Shown: positions 24,439 to 33,382, counted from the stretch's first letter. The stretch: DNA of 64,000 nucleotides from Rhizobiaceae bacterium (GCA_019635755.1 JAHBYW010000003.1:434001-498000), one strand, 5' to 3'. The notes: a model not told the origin generated them from the letters alone. Numbers and translations are program-made.

Positions 24439-25380
24439 CTAGAGGCGGCCGAGACGCTCCACCAGCAGCGCGAAGAACCCGTCGGCGTCGATGTCGCGCA
24501 TGACCGTCGCGTTCTTCGGGCGCTTGGTGACGCCCCACCAGTCGACCACCGTCATGCCCATCGTCAGTTCCGAGCCGATCTCGATCGCGACATTGACCTT
24601 GCGTCCCTTGAAGAGGTTGGGCTTCAGGAGATAGGCGATCACGCAGGGGTCATGCAGCGGCCCGCCGTCGGTGCCATACTTCTCCCCGTCGAAGCGCTCG
24701 AAGAACTCCAGCATCTCGGCCGTCGCGATGCCGACCCGCGACCCCATCTTGCGGAAGGCGGCGAGGCGCGCGGGACTGGTGAGGGCCTTGTGCGTGACGT
24801 CGAGCGGCATCATGACGATCGGGATGCGCGAACGGAACACCACGTCGGCGGCGTGCGGGTCGACATAGATGTTGAACTCGGCAGCCGGGGTCACGTTGCC
24901 GCCCTCGAAGAAGCCGCCGCCCATCAGCACGATCTCCTTGACGCGCGAGGCGATCCTCGGCTCGCGGATCAGGGCGAGGGCGATGTTGGTGAGGGCGCCG
25001 AGCGGGCAGAGCGTCACCGTCCCCTGCTTCTCCTTCATCAGCGTCTTGATGATGAAATCGACCGCGTGCTGGTCCTGGAGCGGCATGGTCGGCTCAGGCA
25101 GTTCGGGGCCATCGAGACCTGTCTTGCCGTGAACGTATTCGGCCGTCTCAAGCTTGCGCACCAGCGGCCGGATGGCGCCGGCGAAGACCTTCATGTCGGG
25201 ACGGCCGGCGAGCTCGCAGACCTTGCGGGCATTCTTCTCGGTCAGCGCCAGCGGCACGTTGCCGGCCACCGCGGTGATGCCCAGCACCTCGATCTCTGGG
25301 CTGGCGAGCGCCAGCAGGATGGCGACGGCGTCGTCCTGGCCCGGGTCGGTGTCGATGATGATCCTGTGCTGTGCCGGCAT
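24439..25380 (-). CDS. Inosine-uridine preferring nucleoside hydrolase family protein
   Basis: This 313-residue enzyme has the calcium-binding N-terminal signature IIIDTDPGQDDAVAILLAL and the GITAVAGNVPL and MGGGFFEGGNVTPAAEFN segments. The C-terminal histidine occurs in the GPLHDPCVIAYLL region. It should cleave the N-glycosidic bond of nucleosides. It is divergent from the hsp20 gene, and its 5' end is about 120 bp from that gene's start. Confidence 0.93.
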   Translation of the reverse strand: MPAQHRIIIDTDPGQDDAVAILLALASPEIEVLGITAVAGNVPLALTEKNARKVCELAGRPDMKVFAGAIRPLVRKLETAEYVHGKTGLDGPELPEPTMPLQDQHAVDFIIKTLMKEKQGTVTLCPLGALTNIALALIREPRIASRVKEIVLMGGGFFEGGNVTPAAEFNIYVDPHAADVVFRSRIPIVMMPLDVTHKALTSPARLAAFRKMGSRVGIATAEMLEFFERFDGEKYGTDGGPLHDPCVIAYLLKPNLFKGRKVNVAIEIGSELTMGMTVVDWWGVTKRPKNATVMRDIDADGFFALLVERLGRL

Positions 25381-25479
25381 GTCCGCCCCTGTCTCCTCCG
25401 CCCCGAAGCCTTGATCTCGGATGCGGCGCGGACCATATCAGCAGGCAACGGAAGAATGCCATCCAGGGTCCTTCCCGAT

Positions 25480-25499
25480 TTGTCGCTCGATGAGGACAA
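25480..25499 (+). promoter_or_regulatory. ROSE-type RNA thermometer hairpin before hsp20
   Basis: The RNA just upstream of the hsp20 ATG can form a stem UUGUC(G)CU / AGGACAA, at 25480-25487 and 25493-25499, around a 5-nt loop CGAUG. The stem hides the Shine-Dalgarno AGGA (25493-25496), 6 nt before the ATG. The conserved ROSE motif UYGCU occurs as UCGCU, with the G bulged opposite the SD, as in rhizobial ROSE elements. Upstream helices of the element, expected in 25400-25480, were not resolved by eye. Confidence 0.72.
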
Positions 25500-25502
25500 C
25501 CG

Positions 25503-25922
25503 ATGACGCGCATGACGCCTTTTTCCAGCCCGCTGCTGCTCGGCTTCGACGCCGTCGAGAAGACGCTGGAGCGGCTCGCCAAGTCGGGCGACAGCTACCC
25601 TCCCTACAATATCGAGCGACTGCGCGCGCCTTCGGGCGACAGGCTGCGGATCACGCTCGCCGTCGCGGGCTTCTCCGAAAGCGACCTCGATGTCTGCGTC
25701 GAGGAGAACCAGCTGGTGGTCCGCGGCAAGCAGGCCGAAGAGGGCGAGCGCGAATATCTGCACCGCGGCATCGCCGCGCGGCAGTTCCAGCGGACCTTCG
25801 TGCTGGCCGACGGCATGCGCGTGACGACGGCCGAACTGAAGAACGGCCTGCTGTCCATCGAGCTCGACCGCCCGGAGCCCGAGCGGCTGGTACGGAAAAT
25901 AAACATTTCGGTGGGAGACTGA
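25503..25922 (+). CDS. Small heat-shock protein, Hsp20/alpha-crystallin family
   Basis: This 139-residue ATP-independent holdase has an alpha-crystallin domain (about 38-130) with the motifs YNIERL, RITLAVAGFSESDLDVCVEENQLVV and the C-terminal LKNGLLSIEL. It resembles the IbpA-like class A small heat-shock proteins of rhizobia. Translation is probably temperature-controlled by the thermometer hairpin upstream. The DUF1150 gene follows 70 bp downstream, as is usual for this group. Confidence 0.93.
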   Translation: MTRMTPFSSPLLLGFDAVEKTLERLAKSGDSYPPYNIERLRAPSGDRLRITLAVAGFSESDLDVCVEENQLVVRGKQAEEGEREYLHRGIAARQFQRTFVLADGMRVTTAELKNGLLSIELDRPEPERLVRKINISVGD

Positions 25923-25992
25923 GCGAACCCGCCGGAACCAAAATGCTCTATCGCGGGTTGGTCCTCAGGGACGCCCCGCCAAGGAGGCTTCG

Positions 25993-26244
25993 ATGACGAC
26001 TGAAAAGCACACCTATACCGAGGCCGAGCTTGCCCATATCGGCGAGGGTTCCGTCGCCTATCTGCGCGAGATCGCGAGCGACGAGCTGATGGGCAAGTTC
26101 CCGGGCATGCCGCAGATCGCATCGGGCACCCGTCTGTGGGCTCTGTTCGCCGCCAACGGTCAGCCGATCCTGCTGTCGGACGAGCGCGACCGTGCGATCG
26201 CCGGCGCGTTCGCCAACGATCTCGTCCCCGTCAGTATCCACTAG
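25993..26244 (+). CDS. DUF1150 family small protein
   Basis: This 83-residue soluble protein matches the DUF1150 family by its core (YLREI, FAANGQPILLSDERD and AFANDLVPVSIH). The family almost always sits behind an Hsp20 gene in alphaproteobacteria, which suggests a role tied to small heat-shock protein function, though none is proven. An AAGGAGG sits about 6 nt before the ATG, a strong ribosome-binding site. Confidence 0.88.
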   Translation: MTTEKHTYTEAELAHIGEGSVAYLREIASDELMGKFPGMPQIASGTRLWALFAANGQPILLSDERDRAIAGAFANDLVPVSIH

Positions 26245-26306
26245 AAATCCGTCGCCGCTTCGCGCGGCATAACCCGGCGGGGCGGCGCTTTGCTGCCCCG
26301 GCTGCC

Positions 26307-26771
26307 CTATGCGGCGTGCGATGCCGGCGTCTGCGCGAGGAAGGCGTGGATCGCCGCGGCGTCCTTCGTTCCCCGGATCTTCTGGACGGTATCGGCGTCG
26401 CGGAGCACGCGGGCGATCCGAGACAGTGCCTTGAGATGATCGGCCCCGGCGCCTTCGGGCGCCAGCAGCAGGAACACCAGGTCCACCGGCTGATCGTCGA
26501 GCGCCTCGAAATCGACGGGCGTTTCCAGCCGGGCGAACACGCCGGTGATGCGGCTGACGCCGGCAAGCTTTCCATGCGGGATTGCGATGCCGTTGCCGAC
26601 GCCGGTCGAGCCCAGGCGCTCGCGCTGGAGAATCGTGTCGAACACTTCGCGCTCAGGCAGGCCCGTGATCGACGCGGCCTTCTCGGAGAGCAGCTGCAGC
26701 AGCTGCTTTTTCGAATTGGCCTTGAGGGCCGGCATGATCGCCGGCACGTCGATCAGATCGCTGAGGTCCAT
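26307..26771 (-). CDS. ptsN: Nitrogen regulatory PTS protein EIIA(Ntr)
   Basis: This 154-residue EIIA domain of the nitrogen PTS receives phosphate from NPr at the active histidine in the segment GIAIPHGKL. The N-terminal SLIDVPAIMPALKANSKKQLLQLL and the C-terminal DAAAIHAFLAQ are typical of PtsN. It regulates potassium transport and stress responses rather than sugar uptake. It is the last gene of the rpoN-hpf-ptsN block and lies 54 bp after hpf. Confidence 0.96.
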   Translation of the reverse strand: MDLSDLIDVPAIMPALKANSKKQLLQLLSEKAASITGLPEREVFDTILQRERLGSTGVGNGIAIPHGKLAGVSRITGVFARLETPVDFEALDDQPVDLVFLLLAPEGAGADHLKALSRIARVLRDADTVQKIRGTKDAAAIHAFLAQTPASHAA

Positions 26772-26825
26772 GCTTTTCGCACCTTTGTTGCCCGCGGCCG
26801 GCTGACCGGCGCGGCAGGAGTTCCC

Positions 26826-27404
26826 TTACCCGTTGGCGGCCTTGGCCGCCGAGGGATCGATCCATCCGATGTTGCCGTCCGCGCGGCGATAGACGACGTT
26901 CACCTGGCCGCTGCCGGCATTGCGGAACACCACGACCGGATCGTCCTTGGTGTCGAGTTCGATGACGGCGGCGGCAACGGACATGCTGCCGAGCGACAGC
27001 GTCGATTCCGCGACGACGGCCGGCGCGTAGTCGACCGGCACCTCGTCGTCTTCCTCCGCCACCGGAGCAATGACCTGGTAGGACACGTCGATGCTGTCGA
27101 GCGCAGGGACGTGGTGCGCCTTCAGACGTCGCTTGTAGCGGCGCAGACGCTTCTCCAGGCGCTCCGCCGCGATCTCGAACGCCGCTACGGGCTCCTGCGA
27201 CTCGCCGCCGGACTGGAGCGCCATTCCGGTGTCGAGCCTGACCATGCAGTCGGCGGCGAAACGCGCACCCGACTTGGCGACGGTCACGTGACCGGAAAAG
27301 CCGCCGTCGAAATATTTGTCGATCGCCTCGCCGACCCGCTGCTCGATCCGGCTCCGGAAGGCATCTCCGATATCCATATGCTTGCCAGAGATGCGCAGGC
27401 TCAT
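26826..27404 (-). CDS. hpf: Ribosome hibernation promoting factor (long form)
   Basis: The 192-residue protein is a long-form HPF that dimerises 70S ribosomes in stationary phase. The N-terminal domain (about 1-105) has the beta-alpha-beta pattern with ISGKHMDIGDAF and RRYKRRLKAHH. The C-terminal dimerisation domain (about 130-190) contains EDDPVVVFRNAGSGQVNVVYRRADG in the usual place, read here as overlapping short motifs (DDPVVVFRNA, VVYRRADGNIGWI). Placement between rpoN and ptsN is conserved. Confidence 0.96.
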   Translation of the reverse strand: MSLRISGKHMDIGDAFRSRIEQRVGEAIDKYFDGGFSGHVTVAKSGARFAADCMVRLDTGMALQSGGESQEPVAAFEIAAERLEKRLRRYKRRLKAHHVPALDSIDVSYQVIAPVAEEDDEVPVDYAPAVVAESTLSLGSMSVAAAVIELDTKDDPVVVFRNAGSGQVNVVYRRADGNIGWIDPSAAKAANG

Positions 27405-27634
27405 CTGAAAACTGACCTTCCATTCAGACTTCGAGCGGTCTGGAGTGTATACCCATGACCGCCGTGTACAAGCTTTTCGGCGCCTCGGCGCCGTTCCCAG
27501 GTCCGAAATTCCGGCTGATCTCGACGCCGTCCCCAGCGGGGCGGCGACAGGGCCTGCAGACGGCCCGCTTTCATGCGGCCGGGCTTCTAGTTGCTCCCAT
27601 CCGCCTTGTCAATGAAGCGGGCGGAGCCCGAGCG

Positions 27635-29170
27635 TCAGCGGCCAGCGGTGGCCATCGCGCGCTTTTCGCGCCTGCGTTGCACCGAGGACGGAATGCTCAT
27701 TCCCTCCCGGTACTTGGCGACGGTGCGGCGCGCGATGTCGATGCCGTTCTTGCGGAGGATATCCACGATCGCGTCGTCGGACAGCACGTCGGCCGGACGC
27801 TCGTCGTCGATGAGTTCCTTGATGCGGTCGCGCACGGCCTCAGAGGAGTGCGCGTCTCCGCCTTCCGCCGACGCGATCGCGGCGGTGAAGAAATAGCGCA
27901 GTTCGAACACGCCGCGCGGCGTCAGCATGTATTTGTTCGCGGTGACGCGGCTCACCGTCGATTCGTGCATGCCGATCGCGTCGGCGACGGTGCGCAGGTT
28001 GAGCGGGCGGAGATGCCTCACGCCATTCACCAGGAACGCGTCCTGCTGACGGACGATTTCCGACGATACCTTGAGGATGGTCTTCGCCCTCTGGTCCAGG
28101 CTGCGCGTCAGCCAGTTGGCGCTCTGCAGGCATTCGGACAGGAAATCCCGCTCCGCCTGGTCGCGCGCGTGCCGGGAGACACGCTGGAAGTAGGCCTGGT
28201 CGACGAGGACGCGTGGCAGCGCGTCCGCGTTGAGTTCGACCGCCCAGCTGCCGTCATTGGCGGCACGCACGACGACGTCGGGCACGATGGCATCGGAGGC
28301 ACCGGTCGCGAAGGCCAGCCCCGGACGCGGATCGAGCGCGCGAATCTCTGCCAGCATGTCGACGATGTCCTCCTCGTCGACGCCGCAGATGCGCTTCAGC
28401 GCCACGAAATCCCGGCGCGCCAGCAGGTCGAGCCGCTCGACGAGGGAACGCATCGCCGGATCGAGCCGATCGCGCGCGGCGAGCTGGAGCATGAGGCATT
28501 CGGCAAGGTCGCGGGCGAACAGGCCGGGCGGATCGAAGCGCTGGCAGACCGCGAGGACGTTCGCCACCGTGTCGGTGTCGATGTTGAGCCGGACCGCGAC
28601 ATCGTCGAGGTCGGCGCGCAGATAGCCCGTGTCGTCTAGCCCTTCGGCCAGCTCGCGCGCGATCATCCGCTCCCCGGGTGCCAGCAATGCGAAGGCGATC
28701 TGTTCGGCGACGTGGTCGCGCAACGTCACCGCGGCCGCGGTGACATCCTCGAGGTCGAATCCGTCGCGCGCCGATGCGGACGCGCCAGCTCCCGCCGACT
28801 TCCACTGGGCCCCGAGGTCCGGGCCGATGCGGTCCGAGGAACCCGGGTCGTCGGGAAAGACGTTCTCGAGCGAGGTATCGAGCTTGTCTGCGATGGACGA
28901 CGCGTCGAGCGCCGCCGCGTTCTCCTCGAACCACTCCGACTCGCCCTGGTCCGGAGCGGACGCCGGCTCGGCCGACGCCTCGGCAGGCTCGGGCGCAGAG
29001 TCATCCCGTCCGTCCACGCGCTCGAGAAGCGGGTTGCGCTCGATCTCGCCGTCGATGAAATGTTGGAGCTCGTGATGCGTGAGCTGGAGCAGCCGGATCG
29101 ACTGCATGAGCTGCGGCGTCATCACGAGCGCCTGCGACTGGCGCAACTGAAGCTTCGCCGCTAGCGCCAT
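27635..29170 (-). CDS. rpoN: RNA polymerase sigma-54 factor
   Basis: This 511-residue sigma-54 has the glutamine-rich activator-interacting region I (LQLRQSQALVMTPQLMQSI), an acidic, variable region II, and a core-binding domain. The C-terminal DNA-binding part contains the helix-turn-helix (GMHESTVSRVTANKY) and the RpoN box ARRTVAKYRE, which contacts the -24 element. It serves nitrogen metabolism and other enhancer-driven promoters. Its promoter seems to overlap an opposing sigma-54-like site. Confidence 0.97.
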   Translation of the reverse strand: MALAAKLQLRQSQALVMTPQLMQSIRLLQLTHHELQHFIDGEIERNPLLERVDGRDDSAPEPAEASAEPASAPDQGESEWFEENAAALDASSIADKLDTSLENVFPDDPGSSDRIGPDLGAQWKSAGAGASASARDGFDLEDVTAAAVTLRDHVAEQIAFALLAPGERMIARELAEGLDDTGYLRADLDDVAVRLNIDTDTVANVLAVCQRFDPPGLFARDLAECLMLQLAARDRLDPAMRSLVERLDLLARRDFVALKRICGVDEEDIVDMLAEIRALDPRPGLAFATGASDAIVPDVVVRAANDGSWAVELNADALPRVLVDQAYFQRVSRHARDQAERDFLSECLQSANWLTRSLDQRAKTILKVSSEIVRQQDAFLVNGVRHLRPLNLRTVADAIGMHESTVSRVTANKYMLTPRGVFELRYFFTAAIASAEGGDAHSSEAVRDRIKELIDDERPADVLSDDAIVDILRKNGIDIARRTVAKYREGMSIPSSVQRRREKRAMATAGR

Positions 29171-29210
29171 CTGACCCTACTCAACGCCCCGTCTCTCAAC
29201 ACCGACGCGC

Positions 29211-29239
29211 ACAAAACTGGCCCGGCTTTTGCTTGTCAA
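29211..29239 (-). promoter_or_regulatory. Candidate rpoN promoter (-35/-10)
   Basis: Read on the minus strand, TTGACA (29239-29234), a 17-bp spacer and TTTTGT (29216-29211) form a sigma-70-like promoter about 40 bp before the rpoN ATG. The -35 is perfect and the -10 weak. It overlaps a sigma-54-like sequence on the other strand. Confidence 0.45.
29218..29233 (+). promoter_or_regulatory. Sigma-54-like -24/-12 element opposing rpoN
   Basis: The plus strand reads TGGCCCG-GCTT-TTGCT, which differs from the consensus TGGCACG-N4-TTGCT by one base and keeps the GG and GC at the right spacing. It points away from rpoN into the antisense strand of lptB. Binding here would occlude the rpoN promoter, so negative autoregulation is the natural guess. 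Confidence 0.5.
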
Positions 29240-29328
29240 GCGTTGGAGGCTAGCGGAAACCGCTTACCGGAGCGTTTAGGGACGTCGCGGCCGGCGATGG
29301 CAGCCGTCGTTGGAGAGGCGGTTCGAGG

Positions 29329-30144
29329 TCAGAGCGTGAAGCTCTCGCCCAGATAGAGCCGGCGCACATCGGCATTGCCGACGATGTCGGATGGCTGCCC
29401 GTGCGTGAGCACCTCGCCGGCGTGGATGATGTAAGCGCGGTCGATCAGCCCGAGCGTTTCGCGGACATTGTGATCGGTAACCAGCACGCCGATGCCGCGC
29501 GCGGTGAGATGGCGAACCAGCTGCTGGATGTCGGCGACCGCGATCGGATCGATGCCGGCGAAAGGTTCGTCGAGCAGCATGTAGTGCGGCTTGGTGGCGA
29601 GCGCGCGCGCGATCTCCAGGCGGCGCCTCTCGCCGCCGGACAGCGACAGTGATGACGATTTGCGCAAATGTGAGATGTGGAACTCTTCAAGAAGCGAATC
29701 GAGGGTCTTCTCGCGCTCCTTGCGGCTCTTCTCCACGACCTCGAGCACCGCGCGGATGTTGGCCTCGACTGTGAGACCGCGGAAGATCGATGCCTCCTGC
29801 GGCAGGTAGCCGATGCCGAGGCGCGCGCGCCGGTACATGGGCATTGCGGTCACGTCGAAGCCGTCGATCTCGATCGTGCCGCGGTCGACCGGCACCAGCC
29901 CGGTGACCATGTAGAAGCAGGTGGTCTTGCCCGCGCCGTTCGGTCCGAGCAGGCCCACCGCTTCGCCGGCCCGCACGCCGATCGAAACGCCGTCGACGAC
30001 GCGCCTGCCCTTGTAGCTCTTGGTCAGCCCGCGCGCGATCAGCGTGCCCTTCAGCATCGCCGCGCCGGGCTTGACCGCCGGCGCCGCGGGCTTGCGCGAA
30101 AACAGTCCCTGAAGCCGGGATGCGATCGACGGCTTGGCAGCCAT
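29329..30144 (-). CDS. lptB: LPS export ABC transporter ATP-binding protein LptB
   Basis: This 271-residue ATPase powers lipopolysaccharide transport with LptFG. It has Walker [10 protein letters not shown], the signature [15 protein letters not shown], Walker [14 protein letters not shown] and the switch H in [10 protein letters not shown]. An N-terminal extension of about 30 residues, rich in Ala and Pro, precedes the ABC core, as in other rhizobial LptB. Its ATG overlaps the lptA stop by one base. Confidence 0.97.
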   Translation of the reverse strand: MAAKPSIASRLQGLFSRKPAAPAVKPGAAMLKGTLIARGLTKSYKGRRVVDGVSIGVRAGEAVGLLGPNGAGKTTCFYMVTGLVPVDRGTIEIDGFDVTAMPMYRRARLGIGYLPQEASIFRGLTVEANIRAVLEVVEKSRKEREKTLDSLLEEFHISHLRKSSSLSLSGGERRRLEIARALATKPHYMLLDEPFAGIDPIAVADIQQLVRHLTARGIGVLVTDHNVRETLGLIDRAYIIHAGEVLTHGQPSDIVGNADVRRLYLGESFTL

Positions 30145-30713
30145 TATTGGCTCTGCGCCGGTACCGATCCGGGAGTTATGCTCATGATGACGCGGCCGCT
30201 CCCCGCCGACCCGCCGTTGGCGCAGCCCTGGACCTGCGCCTCGCCCGTCGACATGTCGACGGTGAGCCGGCAGCCGACCAGGATGTTCGATCCCTCGGTC
30301 AGCACGACGCGCTCGCCGGTCAGCGTCAGGATCTCGCTCTTCATGTCGAAGATGCCCTTGTCGCCGGTGGCTTCCTGGGTGCCCGACTTGACGTAGATCT
30401 TGTGGTCGATCTCGAGCCGCTCGATGTCGGCGGAGCCCGTCGTCGCCGAACCGCCCTCGCCGGCATAGTAGACGGTCATCTGGCCGGCCTTCATCAGGGT
30501 GTCGCCCTGCACCACGGTCACGTTGCCGCTGAACACGGCGACCTTCTCCGCGTCGCGGACCTCGAGCCGGTCGCTTTCGATCTGGATCGGGTCCTTGCCG
30601 GAAAGCTTCAGCCCCGTCAGGCGGCCGTCCTGCGCGAGTGCCGGCGTCAGGCCCGCCAGGAGCACTGCGCCGAGGAGCCAGCCCATGGCCGGCGTGCGAT
30701 CAGTTCTGAGCAT
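30144..30713 (-). CDS. lptA: LPS periplasmic transport protein LptA
   Basis: The 189-residue protein has a signal peptide ([18 protein letters not shown], after a short leader) and then an OstA-like beta-jellyroll built from repeated strands ([29 protein letters not shown]). It forms the periplasmic bridge for LPS. Its start overlaps the end of lptC by 14 bp, and a slightly later ATG (residue 10) would also give a signal peptide. Confidence 0.93.
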   Translation of the reverse strand: MLRTDRTPAMGWLLGAVLLAGLTPALAQDGRLTGLKLSGKDPIQIESDRLEVRDAEKVAVFSGNVTVVQGDTLMKAGQMTVYYAGEGGSATTGSADIERLEIDHKIYVKSGTQEATGDKGIFDMKSEILTLTGERVVLTEGSNILVGCRLTVDMSTGEAQVQGCANGGSAGSGRVIMSITPGSVPAQSQ

Positions 30714-31416
30714 TCAGCGCCTCGGCCTCCGCGGTCTTCATCTTGCCGGGATCGATGTTCATCCGGACCCGCTTGTCGAAGACGAGAACCTGGCCGTTCT
30801 TGAGGATCTGCATCGAATCGGCGAGAATGTGCATGCCCTCCATGCGGATGTCGATCGGCTTGTCCGTCGTCAGCGAGCCGCTCTTGGCGTTGAGGGAGGC
30901 CGACTGGAGGAGCGCCGTCTTTCCGTCGGTCGTGGTGACGGTCACCGGATGGTCGATGACCAGCGTGTTCTTGACCCTGTCGAAGATGCCTGCCGCCGCC
31001 TCGACCATCGCCCAGTTGTCGCCGTCGACCGGCAGCTTGGCGTCGATCCCTTCCAGCTCGATCAGTTCCGCCGCGCCCGGATCCTGCAGCGCCCGCGCCG
31101 CCGTCATCGAATAGGGCCGGTTGTTGGAGAACCCCTCCAGCTTGGGGTTCGCCATCACCAGCTTGCCATCCGCGAATCCCGTCTCGCCGATGTCGATCGT
31201 GACCCCGCCCGGCATCGAGCCGAACGAGTACACGACGAAGGTCGCGACGATCGCCACAGCCATGACCGGCAGGGAAAGCTTCAGCAGGCGCACGCGCGCG
31301 GAGTGGCGGCGTGCCGCAGCGAACGCGGCCAGGCGAGCCGATTCGACCGCCGGCGCGGCTTTCTGGGACGGGTGCCTGCCCGACTCTGGTCCTGGATTGG
31401 GTTGGCTCGCGGTCAT
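30700..31416 (-). CDS. lptC: LPS export protein LptC
   Basis: This 238-residue protein has a single N-terminal membrane anchor (about 45-65, LSLPVMAVAIVATFVVYSF) and a periplasmic LptC/OstA-like domain with MRMEGMHILADSM-type repeats. It passes LPS from the LptBFG complex to LptA. The ATG at 31416 begins MTASQPNPG; the longer frame upstream is not family-like. The lptC-lptA-lptB order is standard for alphaproteobacteria. Confidence 0.92.
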   Translation of the reverse strand: MTASQPNPGPESGRHPSQKAAPAVESARLAAFAAARRHSARVRLLKLSLPVMAVAIVATFVVYSFGSMPGGVTIDIGETGFADGKLVMANPKLEGFSNNRPYSMTAARALQDPGAAELIELEGIDAKLPVDGDNWAMVEAAAGIFDRVKNTLVIDHPVTVTTTDGKTALLQSASLNAKSGSLTTDKPIDIRMEGMHILADSMQILKNGQVLVFDKRVRMNIDPGKMKTAEAEALNAQN

Positions 31417-31643
31417 TATCCCTTGTACGTCGTTTCCGACTCGCCGGAGCCGCTTCGCGCCGAAGTCGACAGGCGAGGACGGGAGCGATCTTTCCCGCCA
31501 CGAACTGGCGGCCGCGCCTCGCGGACGGCGAACGCGCTTCAGCCTCCGTCGCTCGCACGCCAATATGGTATTTTTGGGTTGTGCGCCAGCGTTGCCGAAA
31601 AGGGACACCCGCCGGCCCGGCGACCGCCGATCGGCCGATACCG

Positions 31644-31673
31644 ATGACAGGCCGGCGCGGCATGATCTAAAAT
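31644..31673 (+). promoter_or_regulatory. Candidate promoter for sppA
   Basis: ATGACA (31644-31649), an 18-bp spacer and TAAAAT (31668-31673) lie 35 bp before the sppA ATG. The surrounding 290-bp spacer between lptC and sppA shows no supported gene. Confidence 0.35.
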
Positions 31674-31707
31674 CACGGTTTCGATCCAGTCCCAAACGAG
31701 GCGCGCC

Positions 31708-32661
31708 ATGGCAACCAGAGCAGACGACCTGATCGATCGCCGCCGCCTGAGGCGCAAGCTGACGTTCTGGCGCGTCGCCGCGATCGCCGTCGCGGCTGTC
31801 GCCATCGGCGCCTTCGCCTACTGGGTCGCCGGCGCCGACTATCGCCAGGTGACGACCAGCCACATCGCCAAGGTGAAGATCGAAGGCACGATCACCGAGG
31901 ACGACGAGCTGCTCGACAGGCTCGAGGAGATCCGCAAGTCGGCGGCGGTGAAGGGCGTCATCCTGTCAATCGATTCGCCCGGCGGGACGACCGCGGGCGG
32001 CGAGGCGATCTATGAGGCCGTGCGGCAGATCGCCGCCGAGAAGCCCGTGGTCGCGCAGGTCGGGACGCTCGCCGCGTCGGCCGGCTACATGATCGCCAGC
32101 GCCACCGACCACATCGTCGCGCGGCAGTCCTCGATCGTCGGGTCGATCGGCGTGCTGATCCAGTTTCCCGACATCACCGGGCTGATGGATAAGATCGGCG
32201 TCAAGCTCGAGGAGGTGAAGTCGTCGCCGCTCAAGGCAGAGCCGTCGCCGTTCAACGTCACCACGGAGGAGGAGCGCGCGATGGTGCGCCGGCTCATCCT
32301 CGACAGCTACGACTGGTTCGTGGGCATCGTCGACGAGCGCCGCCCGCTGGACCGCCAGCAGGTGCTCGCGCTGGCCGACGGCTCCATCTTCACGGGGCGG
32401 CAGGCCGTGCAGAACAAGCTCGTGGATTCCCTCGGCGGCGAGAAGGAAGCGATCGCCTGGCTGCAATCGAAGGGCGTCGATGCCGAACTCAAGGTGATCG
32501 AGTGGAAGGCCGAGAGCAGCGGCGGCCTGTTGTTCGCCGAGTCGTTCACGCGGCAGGTCGCGCGCTGGCTGGGCGTCGGCGACTACAGCGCCGATCTCAT
32601 CCGCGAACTGGGCGGCGACCGTATCTTCCTTGACGGTCTCGTATCCCTCTGGCAACCTTGA
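31708..32661 (+). CDS. sppA: Signal peptide peptidase SppA (S49 family)
   Basis: This 317-residue membrane-anchored serine protease degrades cleaved signal peptides. One N-terminal transmembrane helix (about 19-41) precedes the S49 domain. The nucleophile is S124 in LAASAGYMIAS and the general-base lysine is K176 in SSPLKAEPSPF, giving the 52-residue gap usual for the short SppA36A type. SPGGTTAGGEA marks the oxyanion region. It is divergent from lptC and precedes ihfB. Confidence 0.94.
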   Translation: MATRADDLIDRRRLRRKLTFWRVAAIAVAAVAIGAFAYWVAGADYRQVTTSHIAKVKIEGTITEDDELLDRLEEIRKSAAVKGVILSIDSPGGTTAGGEAIYEAVRQIAAEKPVVAQVGTLAASAGYMIASATDHIVARQSSIVGSIGVLIQFPDITGLMDKIGVKLEEVKSSPLKAEPSPFNVTTEEERAMVRRLILDSYDWFVGIVDERRPLDRQQVLALADGSIFTGRQAVQNKLVDSLGGEKEAIAWLQSKGVDAELKVIEWKAESSGGLLFAESFTRQVARWLGVGDYSADLIRELGGDRIFLDGLVSLWQP

Positions 32662-32734
32662 CGCTCACTTCAAGCCGCTAAAAACAAAACAAAATCATTT
32701 GCATACGTATGATGCATAAGCGGGGAACGCGCCG

Positions 32735-33019
32735 ATGATAAAGTCTGAACTCGTGCAGATCATCGCCAACCGGAATCCTCACCTGTTTCTCCGCGACGTG
32801 GAGAACATCGTGAACGCGATCTTCGACGCGATCACCGAGGCGCTCGCCGACGGCAACCGCGTCGAGTTGCGCGGCTTCGGCGCGTTCTCGGTGAAGAACC
32901 GGCCGGCCCGCACCGGGCGCAATCCGCGGACCGGGGAATCGGTGACGGTCGAGGAGAAGTGGGTTCCTTTCTTCAAGACCGGCAAGGAGCTGCGCGAGCG
33001 GCTGAACGCCGAAGGCTGA
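32735..33019 (+). CDS. ihfB: Integration host factor subunit beta
   Basis: This 94-residue DNA-bending protein pairs with IHF-alpha. It shows [15 protein letters not shown], the [22 protein letters not shown] beta-arm (with the intercalating proline) and [12 protein letters not shown] palindrome CATACGTATG at 32702-32711 and an A-rich stretch precede the start and may be regulatory. IHF also supports sigma-54 promoters, which fits rpoN nearby. Confidence 0.97.
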   Translation: MIKSELVQIIANRNPHLFLRDVENIVNAIFDAITEALADGNRVELRGFGAFSVKNRPARTGRNPRTGESVTVEEKWVPFFKTGKELRERLNAEG

Positions 33020-33040
33020 GCGCGGCCGTCAGGCGGAACC

Positions 33041-33364
33041 ATGTTCAATCGCATCCTCCTCGTCGTGGTGTTCGTGCCGCTCGCGATCGTCCTGATCGCG
33101 CTGGCGGTCGCCAACCGTGAAGCCGCGTCGTTCACGCTGGATCCTTTCAACCCGGGCAACCCGGCGCTCACCGTCCACATGCCGCTCTTCGTGATGCTGT
33201 TCATCGCGCTGGTGCTGGGGCTCTTCATCGGCAGCGCGGCGACGTGGCTGCGGCAGGGCCGCTACCGCAAGCTGGCGCGCCAGCGCGGCCTGGAGGCCCA
33301 GTCCGTTCGCGACCAATCGCCGCGCGCGCCGGCAGGCCCGGCCCTGCCGAAGCCGGGCGCATGA
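33041..33364 (+). CDS. LapA domain-containing (DUF1049) membrane protein
   Basis: This 107-residue protein has two membrane helices (about 3-24 and 45-68) and a basic cytoplasmic tail, the layout of the LapA/DUF1049 family involved in LPS assembly in E. coli. The ihfB-lapA pair is conserved in proteobacteria. It lies 21 bp after ihfB. Confidence 0.88.
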   Translation: MFNRILLVVVFVPLAIVLIALAVANREAASFTLDPFNPGNPALTVHMPLFVMLFIALVLGLFIGSAATWLRQGRYRKLARQRGLEAQSVRDQSPRAPAGPALPKPGA

Positions 33365-33382
33365 CGGCGCGGACCTGAGCGC

